Shown here: piece after piece, positions 47,082-61,555 of the stretch
How positions within the stretch are numbered: the first letter of the stretch is position 1
Layout: every line of letters begins with the position of its first letter
Origin: Oharaeibacter diazotrophicus
Lineage (GTDB): Bacteria > Pseudomonadota > Alphaproteobacteria > Rhizobiales > Pleomorphomonadaceae
Direction: 5' to 3'
Length of the DNA stretch: 64,000 bases
NCBI RefSeq assembly: GCF_004362745.1
Contig: NZ_SNXY01000011.1
Coordinates: forward strand, 1 to 64,000
Translations under genes and position numbers: made by a program
The notes under the pieces: generated by a model
Database searches by the model: none
Told to the model about the DNA's origin: nothing
The model's input: the letters and a program-made list of their open reading frames with translations, nothing else

Positions 47082-48457
47082 CCTCGAACCTTCCGATCCT
47101 GCGACGCGACCCACCAGGGAGCCGGGTCGATCGAAGCGCCATCCTTGCGGAATTCGATATAGAGCACGGGTTGCGAAAGGCTCGCACCCGGTGCGGTGGC
47201 ACTGGCCAGCCGCCGACTCCCCATCGCGCCGACCGGCTCACCCGTGAGCACGAACCTGCCGAGCTCCACGTCGATCCTCTCCATACCGGCGAGGACAACA
47301 TGATACCCGTCGCCGACGTTCAGGATCAAGAGTTGGCCGTAGGAGCGGAACGGCCCGGCGTAGACGACCCAGCCGTCGGCGGGGGCGACCACGCGGGCGC
47401 CGGCGCGGGTGGCGACCGAGAGGCCCTGGGCGATGCCGCCGAGGCCGTTGTCGTCGCCGAAGCCCTGGATCGCGACGCCGCGGACGGGGAGTTGCAAGAG
47501 GCCCTTGGCGGCGGTGAAGGCGATCGCCGGGGCGAGACGGCCGGCGTCGCCGGGCGCGGGGCGGCGGGCCGCCTCGGCGGCGGCCGCGGCCGCGGCGGCG
47601 CCGCGCACGGAGCCGAGTTCGCGCTCCATCGCCGCCATCAGTTCCTCGAGCGACTTCGCCTTGGCGGCGAGTTCGGCGGCGCGGACCTTCTCGGCGGCGA
47701 GGTCGTCGGCACGGGTCGCCGCGGTCTTCCTCTTCTCGGCGATCAGGAGGGTGACCCGGGTCTCCTCCTCGCCGAGCGCCTTGGCGTCGGCGCGCAGGCG
47801 GTCGCGCTCGGCCTCGGCGTCGCGGCGCACGGCGACCAGCGCGGCGAGGTCGGAGGCGAGCGCGTCGGCCTCGACGCGGACCTCGGGCAGCACCGCGCCG
47901 AGCAGGATCGCGGAGCGCACCGCGCCGAGGGCGTCCGCCGGCTCGACCACCAGCGCCGGCGGCGGCCGGCGGCCGATCCGCTGGGCGGCGGCGAGCACGT
48001 CGATCAACACGGCGCGCCGACCGTCGAGCGAGACGCGGATCGCCTTCTCGTTATCGGCGTGGCGGACGAGCCGGCGTTCGCTGTCGGCGATCGCCTGTTC
48101 GAGGTCGCCGGCGCGGGCGGTGGCGGCGAGCAGGCGGTCGTTCAGCGTCGCCTGATCCTTGTCGAGGGCGGCGATCTCGGCGGCGATCTCGGCCTGACGG
48201 TCGGAGGAGACGGCGAGGTCGCCGCGGACCTTGTCGAGTTCGGCCTCCTTCAGCGCCCGCTCGGCCTCAAGGGCGGCGGGGTCGCGGCCGGCACCGGCGG
48301 CGAGGTCCGGCACGGTGGCGGGGGCGTAGGCCGTGGCACCGGGCTCCTCGGCACGGGCCGCGCCGGCCGCCCAGCACCCGGCCCAGCATCCGGCGACGAC
48401 GGCGGCGGCCGCGGCGAGCGCGGCGGCGGTCGGGGTCCGGGAGCGGGTCGGCGGCAT
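47078..48457 (-). CDS. EnvC-like murein hydrolase activator (degenerate M23 domain)
   Basis: A 459-residue periplasmic protein. A signal peptide (about 1-36) is followed by two long coiled-coil regions (about 55-145 and 195-290) and a C-terminal LytM/M23 domain (about 330-459). In that domain the zinc ligands are missing: the HxxxD position reads AQGLSVAT and the final HxH position reads LYIEF. It should therefore be a non-enzymatic activator of amidases, as E. coli EnvC is. It is translationally coupled to ctpA, whose protease may control it (inference). Confidence 0.9.
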   Translation of the reverse strand: MPPTRSRTPTAAALAAAAAVVAGCWAGCWAAGAARAEEPGATAYAPATVPDLAAGAGRDPAALEAERALKEAELDKVRGDLAVSSDRQAEIAAEIAALDKDQATLNDRLLAATARAGDLEQAIADSERRLVRHADNEKAIRVSLDGRRAVLIDVLAAAQRIGRRPPPALVVEPADALGAVRSAILLGAVLPEVRVEADALASDLAALVAVRRDAEAERDRLRADAKALGEEETRVTLLIAEKRKTAATRADDLAAEKVRAAELAAKAKSLEELMAAMERELGSVRGAAAAAAAAEAARRPAPGDAGRLAPAIAFTAAKGLLQLPVRGVAIQGFGDDNGLGGIAQGLSVATRAGARVVAPADGWVVYAGPFRSYGQLLILNVGDGYHVVLAGMERIDVELGRFVLTGEPVGAMGSRRLASATAPGASLSQPVLYIEFRKDGASIDPAPWWVASQDRKVRG

Positions 48458-48519
48458 CTCGGGTTCGTTCGCGCCCAGGTTCGGTTCCCGCCTCGGGGCC
48501 GTCGATTCGTCCGGCCGGA

Positions 48520-49002
48520 TCAGGACCGGTGGTAGGGGTGGCCGGACAGGATGGTCACCGCCCGATAGACCTGTTCTGCGGCGAGAATGCGGACGAGCTG
48601 GTGCGGCCACGTCAGCCGGCCGAAGGAGATCCGGTGGCCCGCCCGCGACAGCACCGCCGGGCCGTGGCCGTCGGGACCGCCGATCAGCAGGATCGCCGAG
48701 GGCGTGCCGCGGTCGCGCGCCTCGCCGATCATGGCGGCGAATCGCTCGCTGGTCGGCAGGTCGCCGCGTTCGTCGAGCGCGATCAGCAGGGCGCCGAGCG
48801 GCAGGTCGGCGACGAGCGCCGCCGCCTCCTCGTCCTTGCGTGCCGCGGCCTCGCGGGCGCGGCTCTCGACGATCTCGCGCACCGCGACCCCGGTGATCCC
48901 GATGGCGGGTCCGGCCTTGCGGGCACGGTCGATGTAACGGTCGGCGAGCTCGCGCTCGGGACCGGCCTTCAGGCGGCCGACGGCGTGGATGGCGATCTGC
49001 AT
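48520..49002 (-). CDS. rlmH: 23S rRNA (pseudouridine1915-N3)-methyltransferase
   Basis: A 160-residue SPOUT methyltransferase that modifies pseudouridine 1915 of 23S rRNA on assembled ribosomes. It has LLIGGPDGHGPAVLSRA, the SAM-binding knot segment, and the C-terminal LVRILAAEQVYRAVTILSGHPYH typical of RlmH. The start at 49002 gives the standard length and the N-terminus MQIAIHAVGRLKAGPE. It is part of the nadD-rsfS-rlmH run. Confidence 0.96.
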   Translation of the reverse strand: MQIAIHAVGRLKAGPERELADRYIDRARKAGPAIGITGVAVREIVESRAREAAARKDEEAAALVADLPLGALLIALDERGDLPTSERFAAMIGEARDRGTPSAILLIGGPDGHGPAVLSRAGHRISFGRLTWPHQLVRILAAEQVYRAVTILSGHPYHRS

Positions 49003-49083
49003 CCGAACCTTGTGCACCGGCCCGCGGCTGCGCCGCAAGGCCGTGCACGGACGCCGACGGCCCGGTGGAGGACCCGGCCGCCG

Positions 49084-49509
49084 TCAGCCGTTGACGCGCA
49101 CCGGGACGGCGTCCACCGACCACATCTTCTCGATGTTGTAGAACTGCCGGACCTCGGGGCGGAAGACGTGGACGATCACGTCGCCGGCGTCGATCAGCAC
49201 CCAGTCGCAAGCCGGCTGGCCCTCGGTGGCGGCCGTGCCGAAGCCGGCGTCCTTGAGGTCCTTCAGCAGATGGTCCGCGATGGCGCCGACGTGCCGCTGC
49301 GAGCGACCGGCGCAGACCACCATGTAGTCGGCGATGGGCGTCTTGCCGGCGATGTCGATCGAGACGACGTCCTCGGCCTTGGCGTTGTCCAGGCTCGCGA
49401 GCACCGCGGCGAGCCGGGCGGCCGGATCACCCGCCGCGGCGGCGTCGACGCCGGTCACGGCCGGGGACTGAGGAGCGCGGAAGGCCGCGCCCTCGGAAGA
49501 GAGTGCCAT
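49084..49509 (-). CDS. rsfS: Ribosome silencing factor
   Basis: A 141-residue RsfS that binds L14 of the large subunit and blocks subunit joining when nutrients are low. Family motifs: AEDVVSIDIAGKTPIADYMVV, GRSQRHVGAIADHL, DWVLIDAGDVIVHVF and RQFYNIEKMW. A ~30-residue N-terminal extension precedes the domain; the ATG at 49509 lacks a close ribosome-binding site, so the start could be further in. It follows nadD by 146 bases. Confidence 0.94.
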   Translation of the reverse strand: MALSSEGAAFRAPQSPAVTGVDAAAAGDPAARLAAVLASLDNAKAEDVVSIDIAGKTPIADYMVVCAGRSQRHVGAIADHLLKDLKDAGFGTAATEGQPACDWVLIDAGDVIVHVFRPEVRQFYNIEKMWSVDAVPVRVNG

Positions 49510-49655
49510 GTTCAGGGGGAATACCTCGTGTTCGGTCCGGTGTCGGTCGTCATGCGCTTCCGGGTGCCGGTAGCCGGCGGTGGAATCCTGCAGCGTCCCC
49601 GATGCCGCGGGGACTTCGCCCCGCCAGACTACATTGGGCCCGTCGGGCGACGTTT

Positions 49656-50294
49656 TCAAGACGCGTCCTCGCGCGGGAGGGCCGCGAATCGCGCAAGGCG
49701 TGCACGCAGCATGGTCGAGGACAGCGGCACGCGTGCTCCGGTGAGGAACACCCAGGCCGGCGGCGCGTGCCGGGCGAGCCGGGCGGCGTCGCGTTCGCGC
49801 AGGCGGGCGGCGGCGAAGCTGCGCGCCGCCCGGCCCGACAGCGCCCGGAAGGTCGAGCCGGGCCGGTCGATCACCGCCACCGGCACCAGGGCGGCGATCT
49901 CGCGCCAGCCGCCCCAGCGGTGGAAGCCGGCCCAGTTGTCGGCACCGATCACCAGCACGAAGCGGACGGCGGGATAGAGCCGGGTCAGCCGGCGCAGGAG
50001 GTCGACGGTGTAGCGGGTGCCGAGACGGGCCTCGAGGTCGGTGACGACGGCGCGGCCGCGGCCGGCGACCTTGACGACGGCGGCGAGCCGCTCGGCGATC
50101 GGCGGCAGCGCGCCGGTGTCCTTCAGCGGGTTGCCGGGGGTGACCAACCACCAGATCCGGTCGAGCCCGAGCCGGGCGAGCGCCATGTCGGCCGCGTGGC
50201 GGTGGCCGGCGTGCGGCGGGTCGAAGGATCCGCCGAACAGTCCGACCGTCTCGCCGGGGAAGGCCGGCGGCAGTCGCGGACGGGCCGACGTCAC
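49656..50294 (-). CDS. nadD: Nicotinate-nucleotide adenylyltransferase
   Basis: A 212-residue NadD that joins ATP and nicotinate mononucleotide in NAD synthesis. It has [20 protein letters not shown] with the HxGH nucleotidyltransferase motif, [27 protein letters not shown] and the C-terminal [11 protein letters not shown] (ISSTxxR-type motif). The GTG start overlaps the proA stop (GTGA), so it is translated with the proline genes. Confidence 0.95.
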   Translation of the reverse strand: MTSARPRLPPAFPGETVGLFGGSFDPPHAGHRHAADMALARLGLDRIWWLVTPGNPLKDTGALPPIAERLAAVVKVAGRGRAVVTDLEARLGTRYTVDLLRRLTRLYPAVRFVLVIGADNWAGFHRWGGWREIAALVPVAVIDRPGSTFRALSGRAARSFAAARLRERDAARLARHAPPAWVFLTGARVPLSSTMLRARLARFAALPREDAS

Positions 50295-51577
50295 GGACGC
50301 AGCTGGCCGTTGCCGCGGACGCGGTACTTGAACGAGGTCAGTTGCTCGACGCCGACCGGCCCGCGCGCGTGCATCTTGCCGGTGGCGATGCCGATCTCGG
50401 CGCCCATGCCGAACTCGCCGCCGTCGGCGAACTGGGTCGAGGCGTTGTGGAGCACGATCGCCGAATCGATGCCGTTCAGGAAGCGCTCGGCGGTGTCGGG
50501 GTCGGCGGTGACGATCGCCTCGGTGTGGTGCGAGCCGTAGGTCTCGACGTGTTCGATCGCCGCCTCGACACCGTCGACCAGCGTCACCGAGATGATCGCG
50601 TCGAGATACTCGGTGCGCCAGTCCTCCTCGCTCGCCGGCGTCGCGGCGGGCCAGAGCGCGACCACCTCGTCGCTGCCGCGGATGGCGCAACCGCGGGCGG
50701 CGAGGGCGTCGAGGATCGGTGCGAGGTGGGTGGCGGCGACCGCGCGGTCGACCAGCAGCGTCTCGGCCGAGCCGCAGACGCCGGTGCGGCGCAGCTTGGC
50801 GTTGACGGCGATGGCGATCGCCATGTCGAGGTCGGCGGCCTTGTCGACGTAGACGTGGCAGATGCCCTCGAGATGGGCGAACACCGGCACCCGCGCCTCG
50901 GCCTGCACGCGCGCGACCAGGCTCTTGCCGCCGCGCGGCACGATCACGTCGACGGTGCCGCCGAGGCCGCCGAGCAGCATGCCGACGGCGGCGCGGTCGC
51001 GGGTCGGCACCAGCTGGATCGCGTCCTCGGGCAGGCCGGCGGCGGAGAGACCTTCGCGCAGCGCGGTCAGGATCGCCTCGGAGGAGGCGTAGCTGTCGGA
51101 GCCGCAGCGCAGGATCGCGGCGTTGCCGGCCATCAGCGCGAGCGCGCCGGCGTCGGCGGTCACGTTGGGCCGGCTCTCGTAGATGATGCCGATCACGCCG
51201 AGCGGCGTCGCCACCCGCTCGATGTGCAGGCCGTTGGGGCGGTCCCAGGCGGCGAGCACCTTGCCGACCGGATCGGGCAGGGCGGCGATCTCGTCGAGGG
51301 CGGCGGCGATCGCCTCGACGCGCGGCTCGGTCAGGGTGCCGCGGTCGAGGAAGGCGGCGGTCTGGCCGTTGACCTTCATCTCGGCGACGTCGATGGCGTT
51401 GGCGGCGAGGATCTCGGCGACGTGGGCGCGCACCGCGGCGGCCATGGCGGCGAGCGCGGCGCGCTTCTCGGCGGCGGTCGCCGTCGCGAGCCGCCGGGCG
51501 GCGGCGCGGGCGCGCCGGCCGAGGGCGAGCATCTCGTGCGCGAGGTCGTCGGCGGTGGGGGCGGCGGTGTGCAGCAT
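50291..51577 (-). CDS. proA: Glutamate-5-semialdehyde dehydrogenase (gamma-glutamyl phosphate reductase)
   Basis: A 428-residue aldehyde-dehydrogenase-fold enzyme, the second step of proline synthesis. The catalytic cysteine lies in [14 protein letters not shown]. Other marks are [33 protein letters not shown] and [19 protein letters not shown] at the C-terminus. ATG at 51577; the gene follows proB by 43 bases and overlaps nadD. Confidence 0.97.
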   Translation of the reverse strand: MLHTAAPTADDLAHEMLALGRRARAAARRLATATAAEKRAALAAMAAAVRAHVAEILAANAIDVAEMKVNGQTAAFLDRGTLTEPRVEAIAAALDEIAALPDPVGKVLAAWDRPNGLHIERVATPLGVIGIIYESRPNVTADAGALALMAGNAAILRCGSDSYASSEAILTALREGLSAAGLPEDAIQLVPTRDRAAVGMLLGGLGGTVDVIVPRGGKSLVARVQAEARVPVFAHLEGICHVYVDKAADLDMAIAIAVNAKLRRTGVCGSAETLLVDRAVAATHLAPILDALAARGCAIRGSDEVVALWPAATPASEEDWRTEYLDAIISVTLVDGVEAAIEHVETYGSHHTEAIVTADPDTAERFLNGIDSAIVLHNASTQFADGGEFGMGAEIGIATGKMHARGPVGVEQLTSFKYRVRGNGQLRP

Positions 51578-51620
51578 GGCGCGTCGGTCCGGTGTGGTCG
51601 GGGGCAGCCCGGCGGGGCCG

Positions 51621-54578
<2,958 letters not shown>

Positions 54579-54604
54579 CCCCGTACCCTCGCCGCCCGGG
54601 AGGA

Positions 54605-55312
54605 TCACACCTCCGCGGGCCGCCGTCCACCCTGCAGCGGCCAGGCCGCGTCGCCGTCGTCCTCGACGAAGCGCAGCGGCTCCCAGCGCCTCAGGCTCTC
54701 CCAGGTGCGCCGGTCGATCTGGAACCGGTCCACCGCCACCACGGTGCCGTGGAAGACGGAGGCCTGGAGTTCCTGGCCGGCCCACTGGAAGCCGCATTTC
54801 TCGATCACCCGCCGGCCCGCCGCGTTGGTGACGCGGCAGTGGAACGACAGGCGCTCGTGGCCCTGGTGCAGGAAAGCGTAGTCGATCACGGCGTGGCACG
54901 CCTCTGTCGAATAGCCGCGCCCCCAGAAGGCCTCGCCGAGCCAGCAGCCGAGCGTCGGCAGGCGGGCGCCGCGGCGATGGTCGAGGGTGACGGCGCCGAT
55001 CGGCACCGGCGCGGCGTCGCGGGCGCGGACGCAGACGAGGTGCTTCTGGCCGTTGGCCGGCGCCGGCTCCGCGATCCAGGCGAGGGCGTCGCCGATGCGG
55101 TAGGGGTGGGGCATGCCGAGCAGGTTCTGGGCGACGCGGGGATTGTCCGCGAGTTCGGCGATCACGGCGGCGTCGGCCGCCGTCGGCGCCCGGAGCAGCA
55201 GGCGCCGCGTCTCGATGGCGAGGCCTTCGCCGGGGCGTGCGTGCCCCCGGTCTCCGGCCTCGCCGATTATGCTCTCGAGCAGCTCGCGTTCCGATCTTTC
55301 CACGGGGGGCAT
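54605..55312 (-). CDS. GNAT-family N-acetyltransferase (RimJ/RimL-like), rpmA-proximal
   Basis: A 235-residue acetyltransferase paralogous to its neighbour: IETRRLLLRAPTAADAAVI, LPTLGCWLGEAFWGRGYSTEAC, and RVTNAAGRRVIEKCGFQWAGQE. It has an ~30-residue N-terminal extension and a C-terminal tail of about 30 residues not seen in the neighbour. ATG at 55312 with GAGGA eight bases upstream. A terminator separates it from rpmA, so it starts a new transcription unit leading into obgE. Confidence 0.87.
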   Translation of the reverse strand: MPPVERSERELLESIIGEAGDRGHARPGEGLAIETRRLLLRAPTAADAAVIAELADNPRVAQNLLGMPHPYRIGDALAWIAEPAPANGQKHLVCVRARDAAPVPIGAVTLDHRRGARLPTLGCWLGEAFWGRGYSTEACHAVIDYAFLHQGHERLSFHCRVTNAAGRRVIEKCGFQWAGQELQASVFHGTVVAVDRFQIDRRTWESLRRWEPLRFVEDDGDAAWPLQGGRRPAEV

Positions 55313-55329
55313 GGTCGTTTCCTCGGTCC

Positions 55330-55368
55330 GGAAAAGCGAAGAGGGGAGGTGGCGACCCACCTCCCCTC
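55330..55368 (-). terminator. Intrinsic terminator of rplU-rpmA
   Basis: GAGGGGAGGTGG-4-CCACCTCCCCTC is a perfect 12-bp stem (55341-55368). On the minus strand it is followed by TTCGCTTTTCC. It lies 78 bases beyond the rpmA stop. Confidence 0.8.
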
Positions 55369-55445
55369 GCAAGCGCTCGTCCGGTCTTCGGAGCGATCTG
55401 CCAGGGTCCGTGGGACGCCGGCAGTCGCAACAGGGACCATCCGGC

Positions 55446-55724
55446 TTACTCTGCTGCTTCCGCCGTCATCGTCGTCGGTCGAACGGACACGTAGACCTTG
55501 CCGTTCGCCTTGGTCGCGAAGGCCACCTTGCCTTCGGTGAGCGCATAGATCGTGTGGTCGACACCGAGGCCTACGTTGGTGCCGGGATGCCACTTGGTGC
55601 CGCGCTGGCGCACGATGATGTTGCCGGGAATGACGGCTTCGCCGCCGAACTTCTTGACGCCGAGGCGACGGCCGTCGGAATCGCGGCCGTTGCGGGACGA
55701 ACCGCCTGCCTTCTTGTGAGCCAT
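55446..55724 (-). CDS. rpmA: 50S ribosomal protein L27
   Basis: A 92-residue L27 with the N-terminal tail [19 protein letters not shown] reaching the peptidyl-transferase centre, [19 protein letters not shown], and [18 protein letters not shown]. No extra leader that would need cleavage is present. It follows rplU by 128 bases and ends in TAA, rare in this window. A terminator follows. Confidence 0.98.
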   Translation of the reverse strand: MAHKKAGGSSRNGRDSDGRRLGVKKFGGEAVIPGNIIVRQRGTKWHPGTNVGLGVDHTIYALTEGKVAFATKANGKVYVSVRPTTMTAEAAE

Positions 55725-55852
55725 GGGATTACTCCTTCCTGTCAGCAGTCCCGCGGAGCGGCTTCGAGACGCTCTGACGCGACGGACCGCGGATTGCGTT
55801 CCTGGGGTGGGCCGCCGCCGGGGAACCCGTCCGGCGACCCTTCGAATTCGTG

Positions 55853-56167
55853 TCAGGCCGCGGTGATGCCGGTGATCTTCACCACCGTCAGGAGCTGCCG
55901 ATGACCGCGCTTGCGCTTCGAGTTCTGCCGGCGGCGCTTCTTGAAGGAGATCACCTTCGGGCCACGGGTCTGCTCGACAACCTCGGCGGTCACGACGGCG
56001 CCGTTCACCACGGGGGTGCCGACCGTCACGCCCGCCTCGCCACCGACCATGAGCACCTCCTCGAAGGTGACGGTCGCGCCGGCTTCGGCGTCGAGCTTCT
56101 CGATTTCCAGCACGTCGTCGGCGGCGACCTTGTACTGCTTGCCGCCCGTCTTGATCACTGCGAACAT
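55853..56167 (-). CDS. rplU: 50S ribosomal protein L21
   Basis: A 104-residue L21: [18 protein letters not shown] at the N-terminus, [31 protein letters not shown] (rRNA-binding loop) and [12 protein letters not shown]. First gene of rplU-rpmA. The mRNA leader is about 175 bases if the predicted promoter is right, and begins inside a hairpin. Confidence 0.98.
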   Translation of the reverse strand: MFAVIKTGGKQYKVAADDVLEIEKLDAEAGATVTFEEVLMVGGEAGVTVGTPVVNGAVVTAEVVEQTRGPKVISFKKRRRQNSKRKRGHRQLLTVVKITGITAA

Positions 56168-56297
56168 GGTCTCGCCAGTCCTTCTTCGGTTCGTTCTTGG
56201 CCGCGTACGGATCGAGCCGTCGCAGCGGGTCGTGGTCGTTGGTCGCGTGGGGTTGTGGGTGCTCGGCGCGGCCGTCGGAGACGGATCCGCGAAACAA

Positions 56298-56349
56298 AAC
56301 GCCCTCCCGCGCGAAGAGAGAGTGAGCCTCTCTCGCACGACAGGGCGTT
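56298..56349 (-). terminator. Two-tier terminator-like hairpin overlapping the rplU promoter
   Basis: On the minus strand AACGCCCT (56349-56342) pairs with AGGGCGTT (56305-56298). An inner GAGAGAG/CTCTCTC stem (56334-56316) sits inside, and TTGTTT follows, as in an intrinsic terminator. The outer left arm overlaps the end of the predicted rplU -10 box. Confidence 0.6.
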
Positions 56350-56378
56350 GGATACACGCGCGGGCGGGGCGAAGTCAA
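56349..56378 (-). promoter_or_regulatory. Sigma-70-type promoter of rplU-rpmA
   Basis: TTGACT (56378-56373) and TATCCA (56354-56349) on the minus strand are separated by 18 bases. TTGAC matches the alphaproteobacterial -35 core. The predicted start is near 56342. Confidence 0.6.
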
Positions 56379-56394
56379 CGAAGGATCGCGCCCG

Positions 56395-56417
56395 GCCGGC
56401 GGATTTTCGCCGCCGGC
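56395..56417 (-). terminator. Hairpin after the secreted-protein gene
   Basis: GCCGGCGG-7-CCGCCGGC is an 8-bp GC stem 44 bases beyond the stop of the 56461-56898 gene; no T tract. It may mark that transcript's 3' end before the rplU promoter. Confidence 0.4.
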
Positions 56418-56460
56418 GCGCCCCCGTTCCGGGGCGGGCCGGCGCGGTCGCGGAGCGCGG

Positions 56461-56898
56461 TCAGCGCAGGGCGCAGGCGAGCACGGTCCGGCCGCCGACG
56501 ACGGCCTCCACCGTGGTCCCCTTGGCGATCGCCGGGAAGGTGGCGGGCAGGGCGCCACGCTCGTCGTCGAACTGGACCTCGGCGGCGAGCGAGCCGTCGG
56601 CCTGCCGCTTCAGCGCCCGGCGGGCGACCACCACGTCGGCGACCTCGAACACCACGGTGCGGCCGACGCCGAAGCCGGCGACGGCGTGATCGACCTCGAA
56701 CTCGGCCTTGAACTGCCGGCGGACGCCCGTCTTCTTGGTCCGCTCGACGTAGCGGGAGGCGATGGTGAAGAGGCCGTCGGCGCCGGCACAGGTCAGCGTG
56801 CGCGCGGTGCCGGCGGCCTCGGCAGGAACGGCCGCGAGCGCGAGGCCGGCGGCGAGGGCGCCGGAGAGGCCGGCGGCGCGGATGGTCTTGGCGATCAT
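56461..56898 (-). CDS. Hypothetical secreted protein
   Basis: A 145-residue protein with a clear signal peptide ([18 protein letters not shown] onward, likely cut after AEA at residue 28). The mature part of about 117 residues is mainly predicted beta strand and has two cysteines, C37 and C142, near its ends, which could form a disulfide. I recognise no family. GAGGAGACGACC precedes the ATG. It is divergent from the fumarylacetoacetate-hydrolase-family gene. It is probably periplasmic; function unknown. Confidence 0.75.
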   Translation of the reverse strand: MIAKTIRAAGLSGALAAGLALAAVPAEAAGTARTLTCAGADGLFTIASRYVERTKKTGVRRQFKAEFEVDHAVAGFGVGRTVVFEVADVVVARRALKRQADGSLAAEVQFDDERGALPATFPAIAKGTTVEAVVGGRTVLACALR

Positions 56899-57055
56899 GG
56901 TCGTCTCCTCGGTGTGGTGCGGCCGTCGGCCGGGTCGGCGACGGACCCTCTCCGCCGCCGCATACGGGTCTACCCGGATGCCGGTGACGCCAGACTGTTC
57001 TCCTTGGTCAGCATTTCGTCAGCGAGCGACGGCCCTGCCCGCGGCGGGCGGCTCT

Positions 57056-57063
57056 GCTATAAG
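57056..57063 (+). promoter_or_regulatory. Extended -10 promoter of the FAH-family gene
   Basis: TG-C-TATAAG (57055-57063) is an extended -10 element with five of six matches to TATAAT; no good -35 box is seen. It lies 26 bases before the ATG, leaving a short leader that contains GGAGGAG. Confidence 0.5.
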
Positions 57064-57089
57064 GCGCCGACCACAGGAGGAGACCGCCG

Positions 57090-58247
57090 ATGACCACGCC
57101 CGCCCCCGCCCTGCCGTCCGACGGCCTCTTCGTCGGCCGCGTCTTCCTGCCCGGGGTCGGGCCCGCGGTGGTCCGGGTCGAGGGCGACGTGCTGGTCGAC
57201 GTCACCGCGGTGTTCCCGACCGTGCGCGACCTCTGCGAGACCGCCGACCCGGCGGGCGCCCTGGCGCGGGTCGCCGGGCCGGTGGTCGGCCGGCTCGACG
57301 CCGTCCTCGCCAACACCGCGCCGGACGGCCGCGATCCCGCCCGGCCGCACCTCCTGGCGCCGATCGACCTGCAGGCGATCAAGGCGGCCGGCGTCACCTT
57401 CGTGGTGTCCATGCTGGAGCGGGTGATCGAGGAGCGCGCCCGCGGCGACGCCGGTGCGGCGCTGACGATCCGGGCGCGGGTGCGCGAGCTCGTCGGCGAC
57501 GACCTCCGCAGCCTGCGCCCCGGCTCGCCGGAGGCGGCCGCGCTCAAGGAGACGCTGATCCGCGAGGGTGCCTGGAGCCAGTATCTCGAGGTCGGCATCG
57601 GCCCGGACCCGGAGATCTTCACCAAGGCACCGGTGCTGTCGGCGGTCGGCACCATGGCCGACGTCGGCGTCCATCCGAAGTCGACCTGGAACAACCCCGA
57701 GCCCGAGGTCGTGCTCGCGGTGAATTCGCGCGGCACGATCGTCGGCGCAACGCTCGGCAACGACGTCAACCTGCGCGACGTCGAGGGCCGCTCGGCGCTG
57801 CTGCTCGGCAAGGCCAAGGACAACAACGCCTCCGCCGCGGTCGGTCCGTTCCTGCGTCTGTTCGACGGCGGCTTCGGCCTCGACGACGTCCGCCGCCTCG
57901 AGGTCGGCCTGACGGTGGAGGGCGTCGACGGCTTCCGCATGTCCGGGCGCTCGGCGATGGCGGAGATCTCGCGCGACCCGGCCGACCTCGTCGCCCAGGC
58001 GATCGGCCCGCACCACCGCTATCCCGACGGTTTCGTGCTCTACCTCGGCACCATGTTCGCCCCGGTCGAGGACCGCGACGAGCCCGGCCGCGGCTTCACG
58101 CACAAGACCGGCGACGTCGTCACCATCTCGGCGCCGCCGCTCGGCGCCCTCGTCAACCGGGTCGTGCCGACCGACCGCGCCGAGCCCTGGGACTTCGGCA
58201 TCGCCGACCTGATGCGCAGCCTCGCCGGGCGCGGCCTCCTGCGCTGA
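57090..58247 (+). CDS. Fumarylacetoacetate hydrolase family protein
   Basis: A 385-residue FAH-superfamily enzyme. The metal-binding acidic residues are in LEVGIGPDPEIFTK and NNPEPEVVLAVN; GNDVNLRDVEGRSALLLGKAKDNNAS and the C-terminal GDVVTISAPPLGALVNRV are typical. The superfamily cleaves or dehydrates 2-oxo acids, for example acylpyruvates and 2-keto-3-deoxy sugar acids. The length and N-terminal domain resemble members acting on 2-keto-3-deoxy sugar acids, but the substrate is undetermined. It is a single gene, divergent from the secreted protein and converging on the hybrid kinase gene 20 bases away. Confidence 0.88.
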   Translation: MTTPAPALPSDGLFVGRVFLPGVGPAVVRVEGDVLVDVTAVFPTVRDLCETADPAGALARVAGPVVGRLDAVLANTAPDGRDPARPHLLAPIDLQAIKAAGVTFVVSMLERVIEERARGDAGAALTIRARVRELVGDDLRSLRPGSPEAAALKETLIREGAWSQYLEVGIGPDPEIFTKAPVLSAVGTMADVGVHPKSTWNNPEPEVVLAVNSRGTIVGATLGNDVNLRDVEGRSALLLGKAKDNNASAAVGPFLRLFDGGFGLDDVRRLEVGLTVEGVDGFRMSGRSAMAEISRDPADLVAQAIGPHHRYPDGFVLYLGTMFAPVEDRDEPGRGFTHKTGDVVTISAPPLGALVNRVVPTDRAEPWDFGIADLMRSLAGRGLLR

Positions 58248-58266
58248 CCGGACGGCGCGCGACGGC

Positions 58267-60924
<2,658 letters not shown>

Positions 60925-61071
60925 GGCGCGATGGTGCGCAGGTCCCCGTTAACGGCGGGAAAAGGCGGCACCCGGGCGCCCGATCGCGAGCGGGCGGAGC
61001 GGCGTCGGAAACGCGGCGTTAGCAGATCCGGCGGACACTGGCGGCGACGACGACGGAGCCGGACCGCCATC

Positions 61072-61542
61072 ATGACCATGCCCCCGCCGCCGCCGGCCGA
61101 CCTCGCCGTGCGGCGCTTCGACTACGTGCTGTCCGGCGACATGACGATCCTCGCCGTCGACGACGACCCGATCCAGCTCGAATTCTGCTCGGTCTACATC
61201 GCGACGCCGACCGTAACCGTCGTCACGGCCGGCAGCGCCGAGGAGGGACTGGCGCTGCTCGAGGACCTTTCGGTCGCCGCGCTGCTGGTCGACGTCGACA
61301 TGCCCGGCATGAACGGCATCGAGATGGTGCGGCGCCTGCGCGCCGATCCGCGCCACGCCCGCCTGCCGATCATGGTGGTGACCGGGCGCGAGGACATGGC
61401 CTCTATCGACGACGCCTTCGAAGCGGGCGCGACCTCGTTCATGTGCAAGCCGGTGAACTGGCGGCTGATGGCGCACCAGATCCGCTTCATGATCCGGGCC
61501 CAGCGCGCCCTCGACGCCGAGGGCGGTGCCCTGCGGTCCTGA
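61072..61542 (+). CDS. Single-domain response regulator (CheY-like receiver)
   Basis: A 156-residue protein with a ~23-residue Pro-rich N-terminal tail and one receiver domain. It has the acidic triad D30-D32, phospho-acceptor D76 in LLVDVDMPGMNG, T104 and K126 (MCKPVNW). No output domain follows, so it signals by protein contact or shuttles phosphate. It is divergent from the hybrid kinase and lies 13 bases from the convergent EAL gene. An internal ATG (61141) would remove the tail; third positions in the tail are GC-rich, so the longer form is preferred. Confidence 0.88.
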   Translation: MTMPPPPPADLAVRRFDYVLSGDMTILAVDDDPIQLEFCSVYIATPTVTVVTAGSAEEGLALLEDLSVAALLVDVDMPGMNGIEMVRRLRADPRHARLPIMVVTGREDMASIDDAFEAGATSFMCKPVNWRLMAHQIRFMIRAQRALDAEGGALRS

Positions 61543-61555
61543 CGCGATTCCCGAA

